DNA of 64,000 nt from Pseudomonas marginalis (GTDB lineage Bacteria; Pseudomonadota; Gammaproteobacteria; Pseudomonadales; Pseudomonadaceae), in assembly GCF_001645105.1 (NCBI RefSeq), contig NZ_LKEG01000049.1:42884-106883 (forward strand), read 5' to 3'. Positions 53,920 through 62,583 of this stretch are shown here, piece after piece. The notes beneath the pieces are model-generated. The model searched no databases. It saw nothing but the letters and a program-made list of their open reading frames with translations, and was not told the DNA's origin. Every line of letters begins with the position of its first letter. The first letter of the stretch is position 1. Position numbers and translations under genes: made by a program.

Positions 53920-54375
53920 ATGCGCGCGCAAAACGGGGATCAGTCGTTCGCACATCGCTGTCGCGTTTATTACGAGGACACCGATGCCGGCGGCATCGTG
54001 TATTACGTCAATTACCTCAAGTTCATGGAGCGGGCTCGAACCGAGCGGCTACGGGAGCTGGGCTTTGCCCAATCCCAGCTGGCAGGGGAGGACCTGTTGT
54101 TCGTCGTGCACTCCAGCGAGGCGCGGTATCACGCGCCGGCGCGGCTGGACGACGAGCTGTTGGTCAGCGCTGAAGTAATCGAATTGAACCGTGTCAGCCT
54201 GCGTTTCAAGCAGCAGGTCAGGCGGGCAACGGATGCAACGCTGCTCTGTGAGGGGCAGTTCCTGGTGGCCTGTGTGCGCACCAATAGTTTGAAACCCCGG
54301 GCCATTCCCGAAGCTCTACGTGCGGCCTTTGCCGACGTAAGCGGCGCGGGTAAACAATCAAAGCAGGAGATTTAG
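53920..54375 (+). CDS. ybgC: Tol-Pal system acyl-CoA thioesterase YbgC
   Basis: Hot-dog fold thioesterase of 151 residues: the catalytic motif YYEDTDAGGIVYYVNYLKFMERARTE contains the active-site Asp. First gene of the tol-pal cluster; it probably acts on acyl-CoA or acyl-ACP at the membrane. GAGGAG lies before the ATG. tolQ follows after 1 base. Confidence 0.95.
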   Translation: MRAQNGDQSFAHRCRVYYEDTDAGGIVYYVNYLKFMERARTERLRELGFAQSQLAGEDLLFVVHSSEARYHAPARLDDELLVSAEVIELNRVSLRFKQQVRRATDATLLCEGQFLVACVRTNSLKPRAIPEALRAAFADVSGAGKQSKQEI

Positions 54376-54376
54376 C

Positions 54377-55072
54377 GTGGAACCTACCGTCGTCGACCAT
54401 TCCTCCATGTGGAGCCTGGTCAGCAATGCCAGTGTTGTGGTTCAACTGGTCATGCTGACCCTGGTAGCCGCATCGGTTACCTCTTGGGTCATGATTTTTC
54501 AGCGCAGCAATCTGCTGCGTGCCGGTCGACGTGCCCTGGAGAGCTTTGAAGAGCGCTTCTGGTCGGGTATCGACCTGTCCAAGCTGTACCGCCAGGCCGG
54601 CAGCAACCCGGACCCTGATTCGGGCGTAGAGCAGATCTTCCGTGCCGGCTTCAAGGAATTCTCCCGTCTGCGCCAGCAGCCAGGCGTTGACCCTGAAGCG
54701 GTCATGGAAGGCGTGGCCCGCGCCATGCGCGTCGCCATTTCCCGCGAAGAAGAAAAGCTTGAGCAAAGCCTGCCTTTCCTAGCCACCGTAGGTTCCGTCA
54801 GCCCGTACATTGGTCTGTTCGGTACCGTCTGGGGGATCATGAACTCCTTCCGCGGCCTGGCTCAGGCCCAGCAAGCGACCCTGGCCACCGTGGCCCCGGG
54901 TATCGCCGAAGCCCTGATCGCTACGGCGATCGGCTTGTTTGCCGCTATCCCCGCAGTAATCGCCTACAACCGCTTCGCTGCCACCAGCGAAACGTTGATC
55001 GGCCGTTACTACACCTTCGCCGATGAGTTCCAGGCGATCCTGCACCGTAAAGTGCACACCAGCGAAGAATAA
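54377..55072 (+). CDS. tolQ: Tol-Pal system protein TolQ
   Basis: Inner-membrane subunit (231 residues) of the TolQR proton channel, homologous to ExbB/MotA. One N-terminal membrane segment and a pair near residues 135-200 (GLFGTVWGIMNSFRG, ATVAPGIAEALIATAIGLFAAIPAV) with the conserved pore-lining region. GTG start, AGGAGA upstream. Energy from the proton gradient drives envelope constriction at division. Confidence 0.95.
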   Translation: MEPTVVDHSSMWSLVSNASVVVQLVMLTLVAASVTSWVMIFQRSNLLRAGRRALESFEERFWSGIDLSKLYRQAGSNPDPDSGVEQIFRAGFKEFSRLRQQPGVDPEAVMEGVARAMRVAISREEEKLEQSLPFLATVGSVSPYIGLFGTVWGIMNSFRGLAQAQQATLATVAPGIAEALIATAIGLFAAIPAVIAYNRFAATSETLIGRYYTFADEFQAILHRKVHTSEE

Positions 55073-55086
55073 GCAGGTAATTCCCA

Positions 55087-55548
55087 ATGGCTTTAATCGC
55101 TCGAGCTCGCAAAAAGCGCAAGCCGGTCGCCGAGATGAACGTAGTGCCTTACATCGACGTGATGCTGGTGCTGCTGGTTATCTTCATGGTGACCGCGCCG
55201 ATGCTCAACCAGGGCGTGAAGGTTGATCTGCCCAAGGTTTCAAGTGAAGCCTTGCCGCAAGACAACAACACTCAAGTCCTGACCATTTCGATCAAGTCTG
55301 ACAAGACCTATTACTGGAACCTTGGCAGCGAAGTCGACACGCAGAAGCAGCAAGACAAGGCCCTGACCTTGCCCGCGATGACCGATGCCGTGACCAAGAT
55401 CATTCGCTCCGGCAACGAAGGCGGCAAGCACACCCAGGTGTTCATCCGTGGCGACAAATCGGTCGACTACGGCTCTGTCATGGGCGCCATGGGCGGGCTG
55501 CAGAAGGCCGGCGTGGGTAACGTTGGCTTGATTACCGAGGCGCCCTGA
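55087..55548 (+). CDS. tolR: Tol-Pal system protein TolR
   Basis: Inner-membrane partner of TolQ (153 residues, ExbD/MotB homologue). Single membrane segment with the proton-relay Asp in NVVPYIDVMLVLLVIFMV, followed by a periplasmic dimeric domain. Its stop overlaps the tolA start as TGATG. Confidence 0.95.
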   Translation: MALIARARKKRKPVAEMNVVPYIDVMLVLLVIFMVTAPMLNQGVKVDLPKVSSEALPQDNNTQVLTISIKSDKTYYWNLGSEVDTQKQQDKALTLPAMTDAVTKIIRSGNEGGKHTQVFIRGDKSVDYGSVMGAMGGLQKAGVGNVGLITEAP

Positions 55549-56621
55549 TGCAGCAACAGCGAGAGCCGTCCGCCTCGGAAAGCTTCTTCTGGCCTAGCGT
55601 CTGGGCGATTGCCCTGCACGTCCTGGTGTTTGGCATGCTGTTCGTCAGCTTTGCCATGACCCCGGACCTGCCGCCAGCCAAGCCGATCGTGCAGGCGACC
55701 CTGTATCAGCTGAAATCGAAAAGCCAGGCCACCACCCAGACCAATCAGAAGATTGCGGGTGAGGCCCAGAAGTCGGCTGCGCGCCAGACTGAAGTCGAAC
55801 AGATGGAACAGAAGAAGGTCGAGCAGGAAGCGGTGAAAGCTGCTGCGGAACAAAAGAAAGAAGAGGCGGCTCAAAAGGCCGAGGAATCGAAAAAGGCAGA
55901 CGAAGCCAAGAAGGCCGACGAGGCGAAAAAGGCTGATGAAGCCAAAAAGTCCGAGAAGGCTGCCGAAGCTAAAAAAGCCGAAGAGAAACAATTGGCTGAT
56001 ATAGCCAAGAAGAAATCTGAAGAAGAAGCCAAGAAAGCTGCTGAAGAAGAGGCCAAGAAAAAGGCCGCTGAAGACGCCAAGAAGAAAATAGTCGAAGACG
56101 CGAAGAAGAAAGCCGCCGAAGACGCCAAGAAAAAAGCTGAAGCAGACGAGGCGAAGAAGAAAATCGCCGACGACGCGAAGAAGAAAGCTGCCGCCGACGC
56201 CACCAAGAAAAAGGCCCAGGAAGCAGCGCGTAAATCCGCCGAAGAGAAAAAGGCCCAGGCCTTGGCAGATTTGCTTTCCGACACGCCTCAGCGTCAGCAA
56301 GCCTTGGCCGATGAGCAGGGCGATGATGTCGCGGGCAGTTTCGACGACCTGATTCGGGCGCGGGCAGCAGAGGGTTGGACACGTCCACCTTCGGCGCGTA
56401 AAGGCATGACAGTAGTGCTGCAGATCGGCATGTTGCCGGACGGTACGGTGACTTCGGTCAGCGTGGCCAAGTCCAGTGGTGACGGTTCGTTCGACAGTTC
56501 GGCGGTTGCCGCGGTCAAGAACATTGGCCGGTTGACCGAGATGCAGGGAATGAAACCAAGCGACTTCGCTCCCTATCGTTCATTCAAGATGACATTCACA
56601 CCTGAGGATCTAGCCTTGTGA
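55548..56621 (+). CDS. tolA: Tol-Pal system protein TolA
   Basis: Links the inner membrane to the outer membrane in the Tol-Pal machine. Of 357 residues, about 15-37 is a membrane anchor, 60-240 a long helical Ala/Lys/Glu-rich domain spanning the periplasm, and 245-357 a globular C-terminal domain that contacts TolB and Pal. The coding DNA of the rod (about 55850-56270) is repetitive. Overlaps tolR and tolB. Confidence 0.95.
   Translation: MQQQREPSASESFFWPSVWAIALHVLVFGMLFVSFAMTPDLPPAKPIVQATLYQLKSKSQATTQTNQKIAGEAQKSAARQTEVEQMEQKKVEQEAVKAAAEQKKEEAAQKAEESKKADEAKKADEAKKADEAKKSEKAAEAKKAEEKQLADIAKKKSEEEAKKAAEEEAKKKAAEDAKKKIVEDAKKKAAEDAKKKAEADEAKKKIADDAKKKAAADATKKKAQEAARKSAEEKKAQALADLLSDTPQRQQALADEQGDDVAGSFDDLIRARAAEGWTRPPSARKGMTVVLQIGMLPDGTVTSVSVAKSSGDGSFDSSAVAAVKNIGRLTEMQGMKPSDFAPYRSFKMTFTPEDLAL
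55850..56270 (+). repeat. Low-complexity repeat DNA within tolA
   Basis: Near-tandem units coding for AKKADE, AKKKAAED and related strings with variable synonymous codons. Such DNA is prone to length change between strains while preserving the rod helix. Confidence 0.8.
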
Positions 56622-57919
56622 GAAACCTTCTTCGAGGAATGCTTGTCGTTATTTGCTGTATGGCAGGGATAGCGGCGGCGGATGAAAAGAACATCCTGGT
56701 CACCAGCGGTAGCGATCGGGCCACTCCGATCGCCGTTGTACCGTTTGGCTGGCAGGGCGGCAGCGTGCTGCCGGACGACATGGCCCAGATCGTCAGCGAC
56801 GACCTGCGCAACTCCGGCTACTACGCGCCGATTCCGAAAGGCAACATGATCAGCCAGCCGAACCAAGCCAGCGAAGTCGTGTTCCGTGACTGGAAAGCGG
56901 TGGGTGCGCAGTACCTGATGGTCGGCAACATCACGCCGGCCGGCGGTCGCCTGCAAATCCAATACACCTTGTTCAACGTGGCCACCGAGCAGCAGGTCTT
57001 GACCGGCAGCGTGTCGGGCACCGCCGAACAACTGCGGGACATGGCTCACTACATCTCGGACCAGTCGTTTGAGAAGCTCACCGGTATCAAGGGTGCTTTC
57101 TCGACGCGTCTGCTGTACGTGACCGCTGAACGTTTTTCCGTAGACAACACTCGTTACACATTGCAGCGCTCGGATTACGACGGTGCACGGGCTGTGACCT
57201 TGCTGCAATCGCGTGAGCCAATCCTGTCGCCGCGCTTTGCGCCGGACGGCAAGCGTATTGCCTATGTGTCTTTCGAGCAGCGTCGTCCGCGTATCTTCGT
57301 CCAGCACATTGATACTGGCCGTCGTGAGCAGATCACCAACTTCGAAGGCCTCAACGGTGCGCCAGCCTGGTCGCCGGATGGTTCGCGCCTGGCATTCGTG
57401 CTGTCCAAGGACGGCAACCCGGACATCTACGTGATGAACATGGCTTCGCGCCAGATCTCCCGCGTAACCAGCGGCCCGGGTATCAATACCGAACCGTTCT
57501 GGGGCAAGGATGGTTCGACCATCTACTTCACCTCTGACCGAGGCGGCAAGCCGCAGGTTTATAAGGCGAACGTGAATGGCGGTGGTGCGGAGCGTGTTAC
57601 TTTTATCGGTAACTACAACGCCAACCCTAAGCTTTCGGCTGATGAAAAGACGTTGGTGATGATTCACCGTCAGGATGGTTTCACTAATTTCCGGGTTGCG
57701 GCCCAGGATTTGCAGCGCGGAACCGTAAAAATCCTCACAGATACCAACCTTGATGAGTCAGCCACTGTTGCGCCCAACGGCACCATGGTAATCTACGCCA
57801 CCCGCCAGCAGGGCCGGGGAGTCTTGATGCTCGTGTCCATTAATGGACGCGTAAGGCTCCCGCTTCCTACCGCACAAGGCGAAGTCAGAGAACCATCCTG
57901 GTCCCCTTACCTGAACTGA
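56618..57919 (+). CDS. tolB: Tol-Pal system beta-propeller TolB
   Basis: Periplasmic protein of 433 residues: signal peptide (cleaved after ...IAAA near 21), N-terminal domain, then a six-blade beta-propeller with repeats such as APAWSPDGSRLAFVLSKDGNPDIYVMN. Interacts with Pal and TolA. GTG start overlaps the tolA stop by 4 bases. Confidence 0.95.
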   Translation: MRNLLRGMLVVICCMAGIAAADEKNILVTSGSDRATPIAVVPFGWQGGSVLPDDMAQIVSDDLRNSGYYAPIPKGNMISQPNQASEVVFRDWKAVGAQYLMVGNITPAGGRLQIQYTLFNVATEQQVLTGSVSGTAEQLRDMAHYISDQSFEKLTGIKGAFSTRLLYVTAERFSVDNTRYTLQRSDYDGARAVTLLQSREPILSPRFAPDGKRIAYVSFEQRRPRIFVQHIDTGRREQITNFEGLNGAPAWSPDGSRLAFVLSKDGNPDIYVMNMASRQISRVTSGPGINTEPFWGKDGSTIYFTSDRGGKPQVYKANVNGGGAERVTFIGNYNANPKLSADEKTLVMIHRQDGFTNFRVAAQDLQRGTVKILTDTNLDESATVAPNGTMVIYATRQQGRGVLMLVSINGRVRLPLPTAQGEVREPSWSPYLN

Positions 57920-57976
57920 CGCGGCGCTACAAAAAAAGATTTGCTTAACACACTGGGGTTCATTAGGAGTTTCACG

Positions 57977-58477
57977 ATGGAAATGCTGAAGTTTGGTAAG
58001 TTTGCTGCTCTGGCTCTGGCTCTGTCCGTAGCCGTTGGTTGCTCGTCTAAAGGCGGCGACAATGCCGGTGAAGGCGCAGCTGTTGATCCAAACGCTGGTT
58101 ACGGCGCTAACACTGGTGCAGTTGACGGCTCCCTGAGCGAAGAAGCTGCTCTGCGCGCTATCACCACTTTCTACTTCGAATACGACAGTTCGGACCTGAA
58201 ACCAGAAGCCATGCGCGCTCTGGACGTTCACGCGAAGGACCTGAAAGCTAACGGCGCTCGCGTTGTTCTGGAAGGTAACACTGACGCCCGTGGTACTCGT
58301 GAGTACAACATGGCACTGGGCGAGCGTCGTGCGAAAGCCGTTCAGCGCTACCTGGTACTGCAAGGTGTTGCTCCAGGCCAACTGGAACTGGTTTCCTACG
58401 GTAAAGAGCGTCCAGTTGCAACTGGCAACGACGAACAGTCGTGGGCTCAAAACCGTCGCGTCGAACTGCGTAAGTAA
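57977..58477 (+). CDS. pal: Peptidoglycan-associated lipoprotein Pal (OprL)
   Basis: Outer-membrane lipoprotein of 166 residues: lipobox VGC (Cys22), flexible linker and OmpA-like peptidoglycan-binding domain (TFYFEYDSSDLKPEAMRALD, GNTDARGTREYNMALGERRA). Links outer membrane to cell wall. AGGAG lies 9 bases before the ATG at 57977. Confidence 0.97.
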   Translation: MEMLKFGKFAALALALSVAVGCSSKGGDNAGEGAAVDPNAGYGANTGAVDGSLSEEAALRAITTFYFEYDSSDLKPEAMRALDVHAKDLKANGARVVLEGNTDARGTREYNMALGERRAKAVQRYLVLQGVAPGQLELVSYGKERPVATGNDEQSWAQNRRVELRK

Positions 58478-58483
58478 TTCGTC

Positions 58484-59320
58484 ATGCGAACGTGCCGTCG
58501 TGCTCTAACTGTATTGGCTCTCAGTCTCGCACCGCTCGCGGTGTGGGCTGCGGTTCCTGTGGAAGATAGCAACTCTGGCTATAACAATAGCGGGAGCAGT
58601 TATCCGCCAGCGGGTTATGGCACGAACGGCGCCTATGCTGGGGGGGCGGCTACGTCCGCCCCCTCCGCACAGGGCGAACTGTTCAACCAGCTGCAACGCA
58701 TGCAGGATCAACTGGCGCAGCAACAAGGCGCGATTGAAGTTCTGCAGAACCAAGTGAACCAGCTGAAGCAAGAAGGCCTGGAGCGATACCAGGATCTTGA
58801 TCGACGCATTGGAGCCGGCGTTACACCTGCCGCAACTCCTGATAATTCTTCTGCCGGTGGCGCGCCCAGTGCCGCTGCCGGTGGTGCAGCAGCGGGGGCT
58901 GCGGCGGCAAGCCAAGCCCCTGCCGCGAGCAGCGAACCGGGTGATCCGGCGAAGGAAAAACTGTATTACGATGCAGCCTTCGACCTGATCAAAGCCAAGG
59001 ATTTCGATAAGGCCAGCCAGGCATTTACCGCTTTCCTGCGTAAATACCCGAACAGCCAGTACGCGGGCAACGCCCAATACTGGTTGGGCGAGGTCAACCT
59101 GGCAAAGGGTGATCTGCAGGGGGCAGGCCAGGCATTTGCCAAGGTCAGCCAGCTGTACCCCAAGCACGCCAAGGTGCCGGACTCGCTGTATAAACTCGCT
59201 GACGTAGAACGCCGCCTGGGTCATACCGACAAGGTCAAAGGCATTCTGCAGCAGGTTGTGGCCCAATATCCGGGTACCTCGGCTGCCCAGTTGGCCCAAC
59301 GGGACCTGCAGCGCTTGTAA
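58484..59320 (+). CDS. cpoB: CpoB/YbgF cell division coordinator
   Basis: Periplasmic protein of 278 residues, last gene of the tol-pal cluster. Signal peptide (1-22), a coiled-coil trimerisation region (LQRMQDQLAQQQGAIEVLQNQ) and C-terminal TPR repeats (AFDLIKAKDFDKASQAFTAFLRKYP). In E. coli CpoB coordinates PBP1B with Tol during division. It starts 6 bases after pal. A low-complexity Ala/Gly/Ser stretch separates the two domains. Confidence 0.93.
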   Translation: MRTCRRALTVLALSLAPLAVWAAVPVEDSNSGYNNSGSSYPPAGYGTNGAYAGGAATSAPSAQGELFNQLQRMQDQLAQQQGAIEVLQNQVNQLKQEGLERYQDLDRRIGAGVTPAATPDNSSAGGAPSAAAGGAAAGAAAASQAPAASSEPGDPAKEKLYYDAAFDLIKAKDFDKASQAFTAFLRKYPNSQYAGNAQYWLGEVNLAKGDLQGAGQAFAKVSQLYPKHAKVPDSLYKLADVERRLGHTDKVKGILQQVVAQYPGTSAAQLAQRDLQRL

Positions 59321-59341
59321 GCGAAGCAGCCCGTTTAGAAG

Positions 59342-59367
59342 AAACCCGCGCCTGGCGCGGGTTTTTT
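59342..59367 (+). terminator. Terminator after the tol-pal operon
   Basis: Stem CCCGCGC-CTG-GCGCGGG followed by six T. Confidence 0.92.
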
Positions 59368-59484
59368 CGTTAGAATCCACGCCCTTTTATGAAACACGCT
59401 TTTTGGGGCCTGCGCGTTGGCGGGGTCCCTTAAAGTGCCTGACGGAGGCGGACAGCCTGTTTAGCTGTTACGCCCGTGGCGACT

Positions 59485-60132
59485 ATGCAAGACATATTAC
59501 GTATTACCGAAGTTTTTTACTCGTTGCAGGGTGAAACGCGAACGGCCGGCCTGCCCACAGTCTTTGTGCGCCTCACCGGTTGCCCCTTGCGTTGCCAGTA
59601 CTGCGACAGCGCCTACGCCTTCAGTGGCGGCACCGTGCGCACCCTCGATGACATCCTGGAGCAGGTGGCCGGCTACAAGCCGCGCTACGTCTGCGTAACC
59701 GGCGGTGAACCGCTGGCCCAGCCCAACGCCATCCCATTGCTCAAGCAGCTGTGTGACGCCGGCTACGAGGTTTCCCTGGAGACCAGTGGTGCGCTGGATA
59801 TCTCGGCAGTCGATCCCCGTGTAAGCCGCGTGGTCGACCTCAAGACCCCAGGCTCCAAGGAAGCGCACCGTAACCGCTACGAGAACATCGAGCTGCTGAC
59901 GGCCAACGATCAGGTCAAGTTTGTCATCTGTTCGCGCGATGACTACGACTGGGCGAACTCCAAGCTGATTCAATACGGGTTGGACCGACGCGCCGGCGAA
60001 GTGCTGTTCTCGCCAAGCCACCATGACTTGAACGCCCGTGACCTCGCCGATTGGGTGGTTGCGGACAATCTACCGGTGCGCCTGCAATTGCAGTTGCATA
60101 AATACCTTTGGAACGACGAGCCAGGACGCTGA
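59485..60132 (+). CDS. queE: 7-carboxy-7-deazaguanine synthase QueE
   Basis: Radical SAM enzyme of 215 residues making 7-carboxy-7-deazaguanine for queuosine. The cluster motif is CPLRCQYC (Cys-X3-Cys-X2-Cys). ATG at 59485 gives MQDILRITEVFYSLQGE; a GTG at 59476 is three codons upstream. queC follows after 1 base, forming an operon. No preQ1 riboswitch is evident in the leader. Confidence 0.93.
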   Translation: MQDILRITEVFYSLQGETRTAGLPTVFVRLTGCPLRCQYCDSAYAFSGGTVRTLDDILEQVAGYKPRYVCVTGGEPLAQPNAIPLLKQLCDAGYEVSLETSGALDISAVDPRVSRVVDLKTPGSKEAHRNRYENIELLTANDQVKFVICSRDDYDWANSKLIQYGLDRRAGEVLFSPSHHDLNARDLADWVVADNLPVRLQLQLHKYLWNDEPGR

Positions 60133-60133
60133 T

Positions 60134-60823
60134 ATGACTGAACACACCATGGATCAAAAACGCGCGGTAATCCTGCTCTCCGGCGGCCTCGACTCCGCTA
60201 CGGTGGTGGCTATGGCGCAAGCGCAGGGCTACAGCTGCTACACCATGAGTTTTGACTACGGCCAACGTCACCGTGCCGAGCTGAACGCCGCCGCCCGTGT
60301 CGCCCGTGACATGGGCGTGGTGGAGCACAAGGTGATCGGCCTGAACCTCAACGGCATCGGCGGCTCCGCCCTGACCGACAGCAGCATCGACGTGCCAGAA
60401 GCCCCCAGCGAAGGCATACCGGTGACTTATGTGCCGGCACGCAACACCGTGTTCCTGTCCCTGGCCCTTGGCTGGGCGGAAGTGCTCAACGCTCGAGACA
60501 TCTTTATCGGCGTCAACGCGGTGGATTACTCCGGCTACCCGGACTGCCGCCCTGAATTCGTCGAGTCGTTCGAACGCATGGCCAACCTGGCCACAAAGGC
60601 CGGTGTAGAAGGGCAAGGCTTCCGCATCCTGGCGCCACTGCAAAACCTGAGCAAGGCCGATATCGTGAAGGCTGGCGTAGGACTTGGCGTCGATTACTCG
60701 CTGACTGTTTCCTGCTACCAGGCAGACGATGACGGCCGTGCTTGTGGGAAATGCGACAGCTGCCGACTGCGTGCAGAAGGCTTCCAAGCCGCCGGAATTG
60801 CTGACCCAACGCGTTATTTCTGA
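60134..60823 (+). CDS. queC: 7-cyano-7-deazaguanine synthase QueC
   Basis: ATP-dependent conversion of the QueE product to preQ0, 229 residues. The PP-loop ATP site is LLSGGLDSAT; the C-terminal zinc site is CYQADDDGRACGKCDSC (four Cys). ATG at 60134 has AGGA upstream; a second ATG lies five codons in. Follows queE by 1 base. Confidence 0.94.
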   Translation: MTEHTMDQKRAVILLSGGLDSATVVAMAQAQGYSCYTMSFDYGQRHRAELNAAARVARDMGVVEHKVIGLNLNGIGGSALTDSSIDVPEAPSEGIPVTYVPARNTVFLSLALGWAEVLNARDIFIGVNAVDYSGYPDCRPEFVESFERMANLATKAGVEGQGFRILAPLQNLSKADIVKAGVGLGVDYSLTVSCYQADDDGRACGKCDSCRLRAEGFQAAGIADPTRYF

Positions 60824-60841
60824 TTTATTTCAAATAAGGTG

Positions 60842-60869
60842 TTGAATAATCCTTAGAAATCAGTATTAT
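60842..60869 (+). promoter_or_regulatory. Promoter of tRNA-Lys
   Basis: TTGAAT (60842-60847) and TATTAT (60864-60869) with a 16-base spacer, 17 bases before the tRNA. Confidence 0.6.
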
Positions 60870-60886
60870 ACGCGCCACCACACAGC

Positions 60887-60962
60887 GGGTCGTTAGCTCA
60901 GTTGGTAGAGCAGTTGGCTTTTAACCAATTGGTCGTAGGTTCGAATCCCACACGACCCACCA
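60887..60962 (+). tRNA. tRNA-Lys (anticodon UUU)
   Basis: The 76-base gene has the full cloverleaf: acceptor GGGTCGT/ACGACCC, D-arm GCTCAGTTGGTAGAGC, anticodon loop CTTTTAA with anticodon TTT at 60920-60922, T-arm GTTCGAATC, and an encoded CCA end. It lies downstream of queC; queuosine itself modifies other tRNAs, so the adjacency is not functional. Confidence 0.97.
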
Positions 60963-60983
60963 TTTTTGGCGGTTTAGAAAATC

Positions 60984-61022
60984 CGGAAGGCCCACGCAAG
61001 TGAGGATTTCCGGGTTTTTTTT
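60984..61022 (+). terminator. Terminator after tRNA-Lys, first
   Basis: Stem CCGGAA/TTCCGG with a long loop, followed by GTTTTTTTT. Confidence 0.65.
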
Positions 61023-61043
61023 GCCTGTTTGAAAACACAGCGA

Positions 61044-61076
61044 GCCCCAGGCCAACCAAAGCCTGGGGTTTTTTTG
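61044..61076 (+). terminator. Terminator after tRNA-Lys, second
   Basis: Stem CCCCAGGC/GCCTGGGG followed by seven T, a stronger hairpin than the first; the pair makes a tandem stop. Confidence 0.88.
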
Positions 61077-61181
61077 TATCTGCGCGAAGCTGCCGTTGTC
61101 GCCAAAACCCATGGGTCACAATCGGGTCTTAAGGTCATTGCTGGAGACAAAAATACGGCCAAAGTCTTTGAAATCCATAGG

Positions 61182-61194
61182 ATTGTCCGACAAT
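61182..61194. promoter_or_regulatory. Candidate operator before the FadL gene
   Basis: Palindrome ATTGTC-C-GACAAT with 6-base arms, 85 bases upstream of the start codon. It resembles GntR-type operators, but the regulator is not identified. Confidence 0.4.
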
Positions 61195-61278
61195 TTCGCG
61201 AATGAAAAACTCTTCATAAAACACCCGCTCGAACGTTGGTAGCTTCCTCATCGCTGCCCCATCATTCGAGTCCTAATA

Positions 61279-62565
61279 ATGAATAACAAAACTCTTAAAG
61301 GCGCCTTGGCGCTTGCCGTTTCCCTGGCCTCAACCCAGCTGTTCGCCGGTGGTTTCGCATTAAATGAACAAAGCATCAGTTCAATGGGTACGGGCTACGC
61401 TGGTCGCTCCTCTTCGGCCGAGGACGCGAGTACGGTGTTCGGCAACCCCGCCGGCATGTCCCGCTTGAAGAAGAACGAAGTCAGCCTCGGCGCGACCTAC
61501 CTTGATGCCAAAACCGATATCAAAGACGCCAGTTCCTCGCAGTTCGGTGCCAACAACCCAGGCACCAACAAAGGCGACATGGTGCCGGGCATTGCCGTGC
61601 CGATGGGCTACTTGGTCACGCCCATCGATGAGCACTGGGCGTTCGGCCTGGGCATCTACGCGCCGTTCGGCCTGGTGACCGACTATGAGCACAGCTTCCA
61701 GGGCAATGCTTTTGGCAGTAAGAGCAAGGTGTCGGTCATCACCGTGCAGCCAACGGTCAGCTACGCCTTCAACGACAAAGTGTCGGTGGGCTTTGGCCCG
61801 ACTTTCAACCGCATCGACGGCGAGCTGGATTCCAACGTGCCCCTGGGTGGTGGCGCCAGCGAAAGCGTGAAGGTCAAGGGTAACGACAACGCCGCGGGGT
61901 TCAACGCCGGTATCCTCGTGCAGCCTCTCGACAACACGCGCATCGGTGTGACCTACCACTCGCAGGTGGTGTATCACCTCAGCGGCAAGACCCATGCGTC
62001 CGGCCTGATTTCCGATACCTTTGACGGTGGGCCGCAGAAGTATGACGCCAGCCTGGACCTGACAACCCCTTCGTCGGTGGATTTCTCGGTCACCCAGCAA
62101 CTGAATGACGACTGGACCCTCTACCTTGGCAGCACGTACACGCGTTGGAGTCAGTTGAAGAAGATCACCATCAACAACGACGGTGTGTCCGGCCTCACCG
62201 CTCAATTCGGGGGCCTAGGTTCGATCACCGAGCAACAGCACTGGCATGACACCTGGTCCCACGCCATCGGCGCGGCCTATCGGGTCAACAAAGAACTGGT
62301 GCTGCGGACCGGTTTTTCGGTGGACCAGACGCCGACCAACAACACTGACCGATCCGTGCGGATTCCGACGGGTGATCGCACGGTTTTCAGCCTGGGCGCG
62401 GGCTGGACGCCAGTCGACAACCTGACCTTCGATGTGGCGTATTCCTACCTCAAGGAAGAGCCGATCAAGGTGCGGCAGAACCTTTCCCAGGTAGGCCTCA
62501 CCTACGATGCCAAGTATGAAAATAGCGCCGATGGCTTTGGTGGGTCGGTGACTTACCGCTTCTGA
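61279..62565 (+). CDS. FadL/TodX-type outer-membrane transport protein
   Basis: Outer-membrane protein of 428 residues for hydrophobic compounds such as long-chain fatty acids. Signal peptide (cleaved after ...LFAGG near 23), then the FadL hatch signature FALNEQSISSMGTGYAGRSS and FGNPAGM, and a C-terminal GSVTYRF. The start codon is followed by AATAACAA, a Crc/Hfq-type motif. No fad genes lie nearby. Confidence 0.9.
   Translation: MNNKTLKGALALAVSLASTQLFAGGFALNEQSISSMGTGYAGRSSSAEDASTVFGNPAGMSRLKKNEVSLGATYLDAKTDIKDASSSQFGANNPGTNKGDMVPGIAVPMGYLVTPIDEHWAFGLGIYAPFGLVTDYEHSFQGNAFGSKSKVSVITVQPTVSYAFNDKVSVGFGPTFNRIDGELDSNVPLGGGASESVKVKGNDNAAGFNAGILVQPLDNTRIGVTYHSQVVYHLSGKTHASGLISDTFDGGPQKYDASLDLTTPSSVDFSVTQQLNDDWTLYLGSTYTRWSQLKKITINNDGVSGLTAQFGGLGSITEQQHWHDTWSHAIGAAYRVNKELVLRTGFSVDQTPTNNTDRSVRIPTGDRTVFSLGAGWTPVDNLTFDVAYSYLKEEPIKVRQNLSQVGLTYDAKYENSADGFGGSVTYRF
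61282..61289 (+). promoter_or_regulatory. Crc/Hfq-type motif at the FadL start codon
   Basis: AATAACAA (AAnAAnAA) begins one codon after the ATG, in a position where Hfq-Crc binding would block initiation. Inferred. Confidence 0.5.
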
Positions 62566-62583
62566 TGTTCGCGCAACGCACAG

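Noticed and set aside
55850..56270. Tandem repeat in tolA as a CRISPR or satellite array
   Set aside because: The repeats encode the TolA rod domain in frame and have no spacers.
59370..59484. preQ1 riboswitch before queE
   Set aside because: No conserved preQ1-I or preQ1-II pattern is seen; the leader is GC-rich and lacks the A-rich tail.
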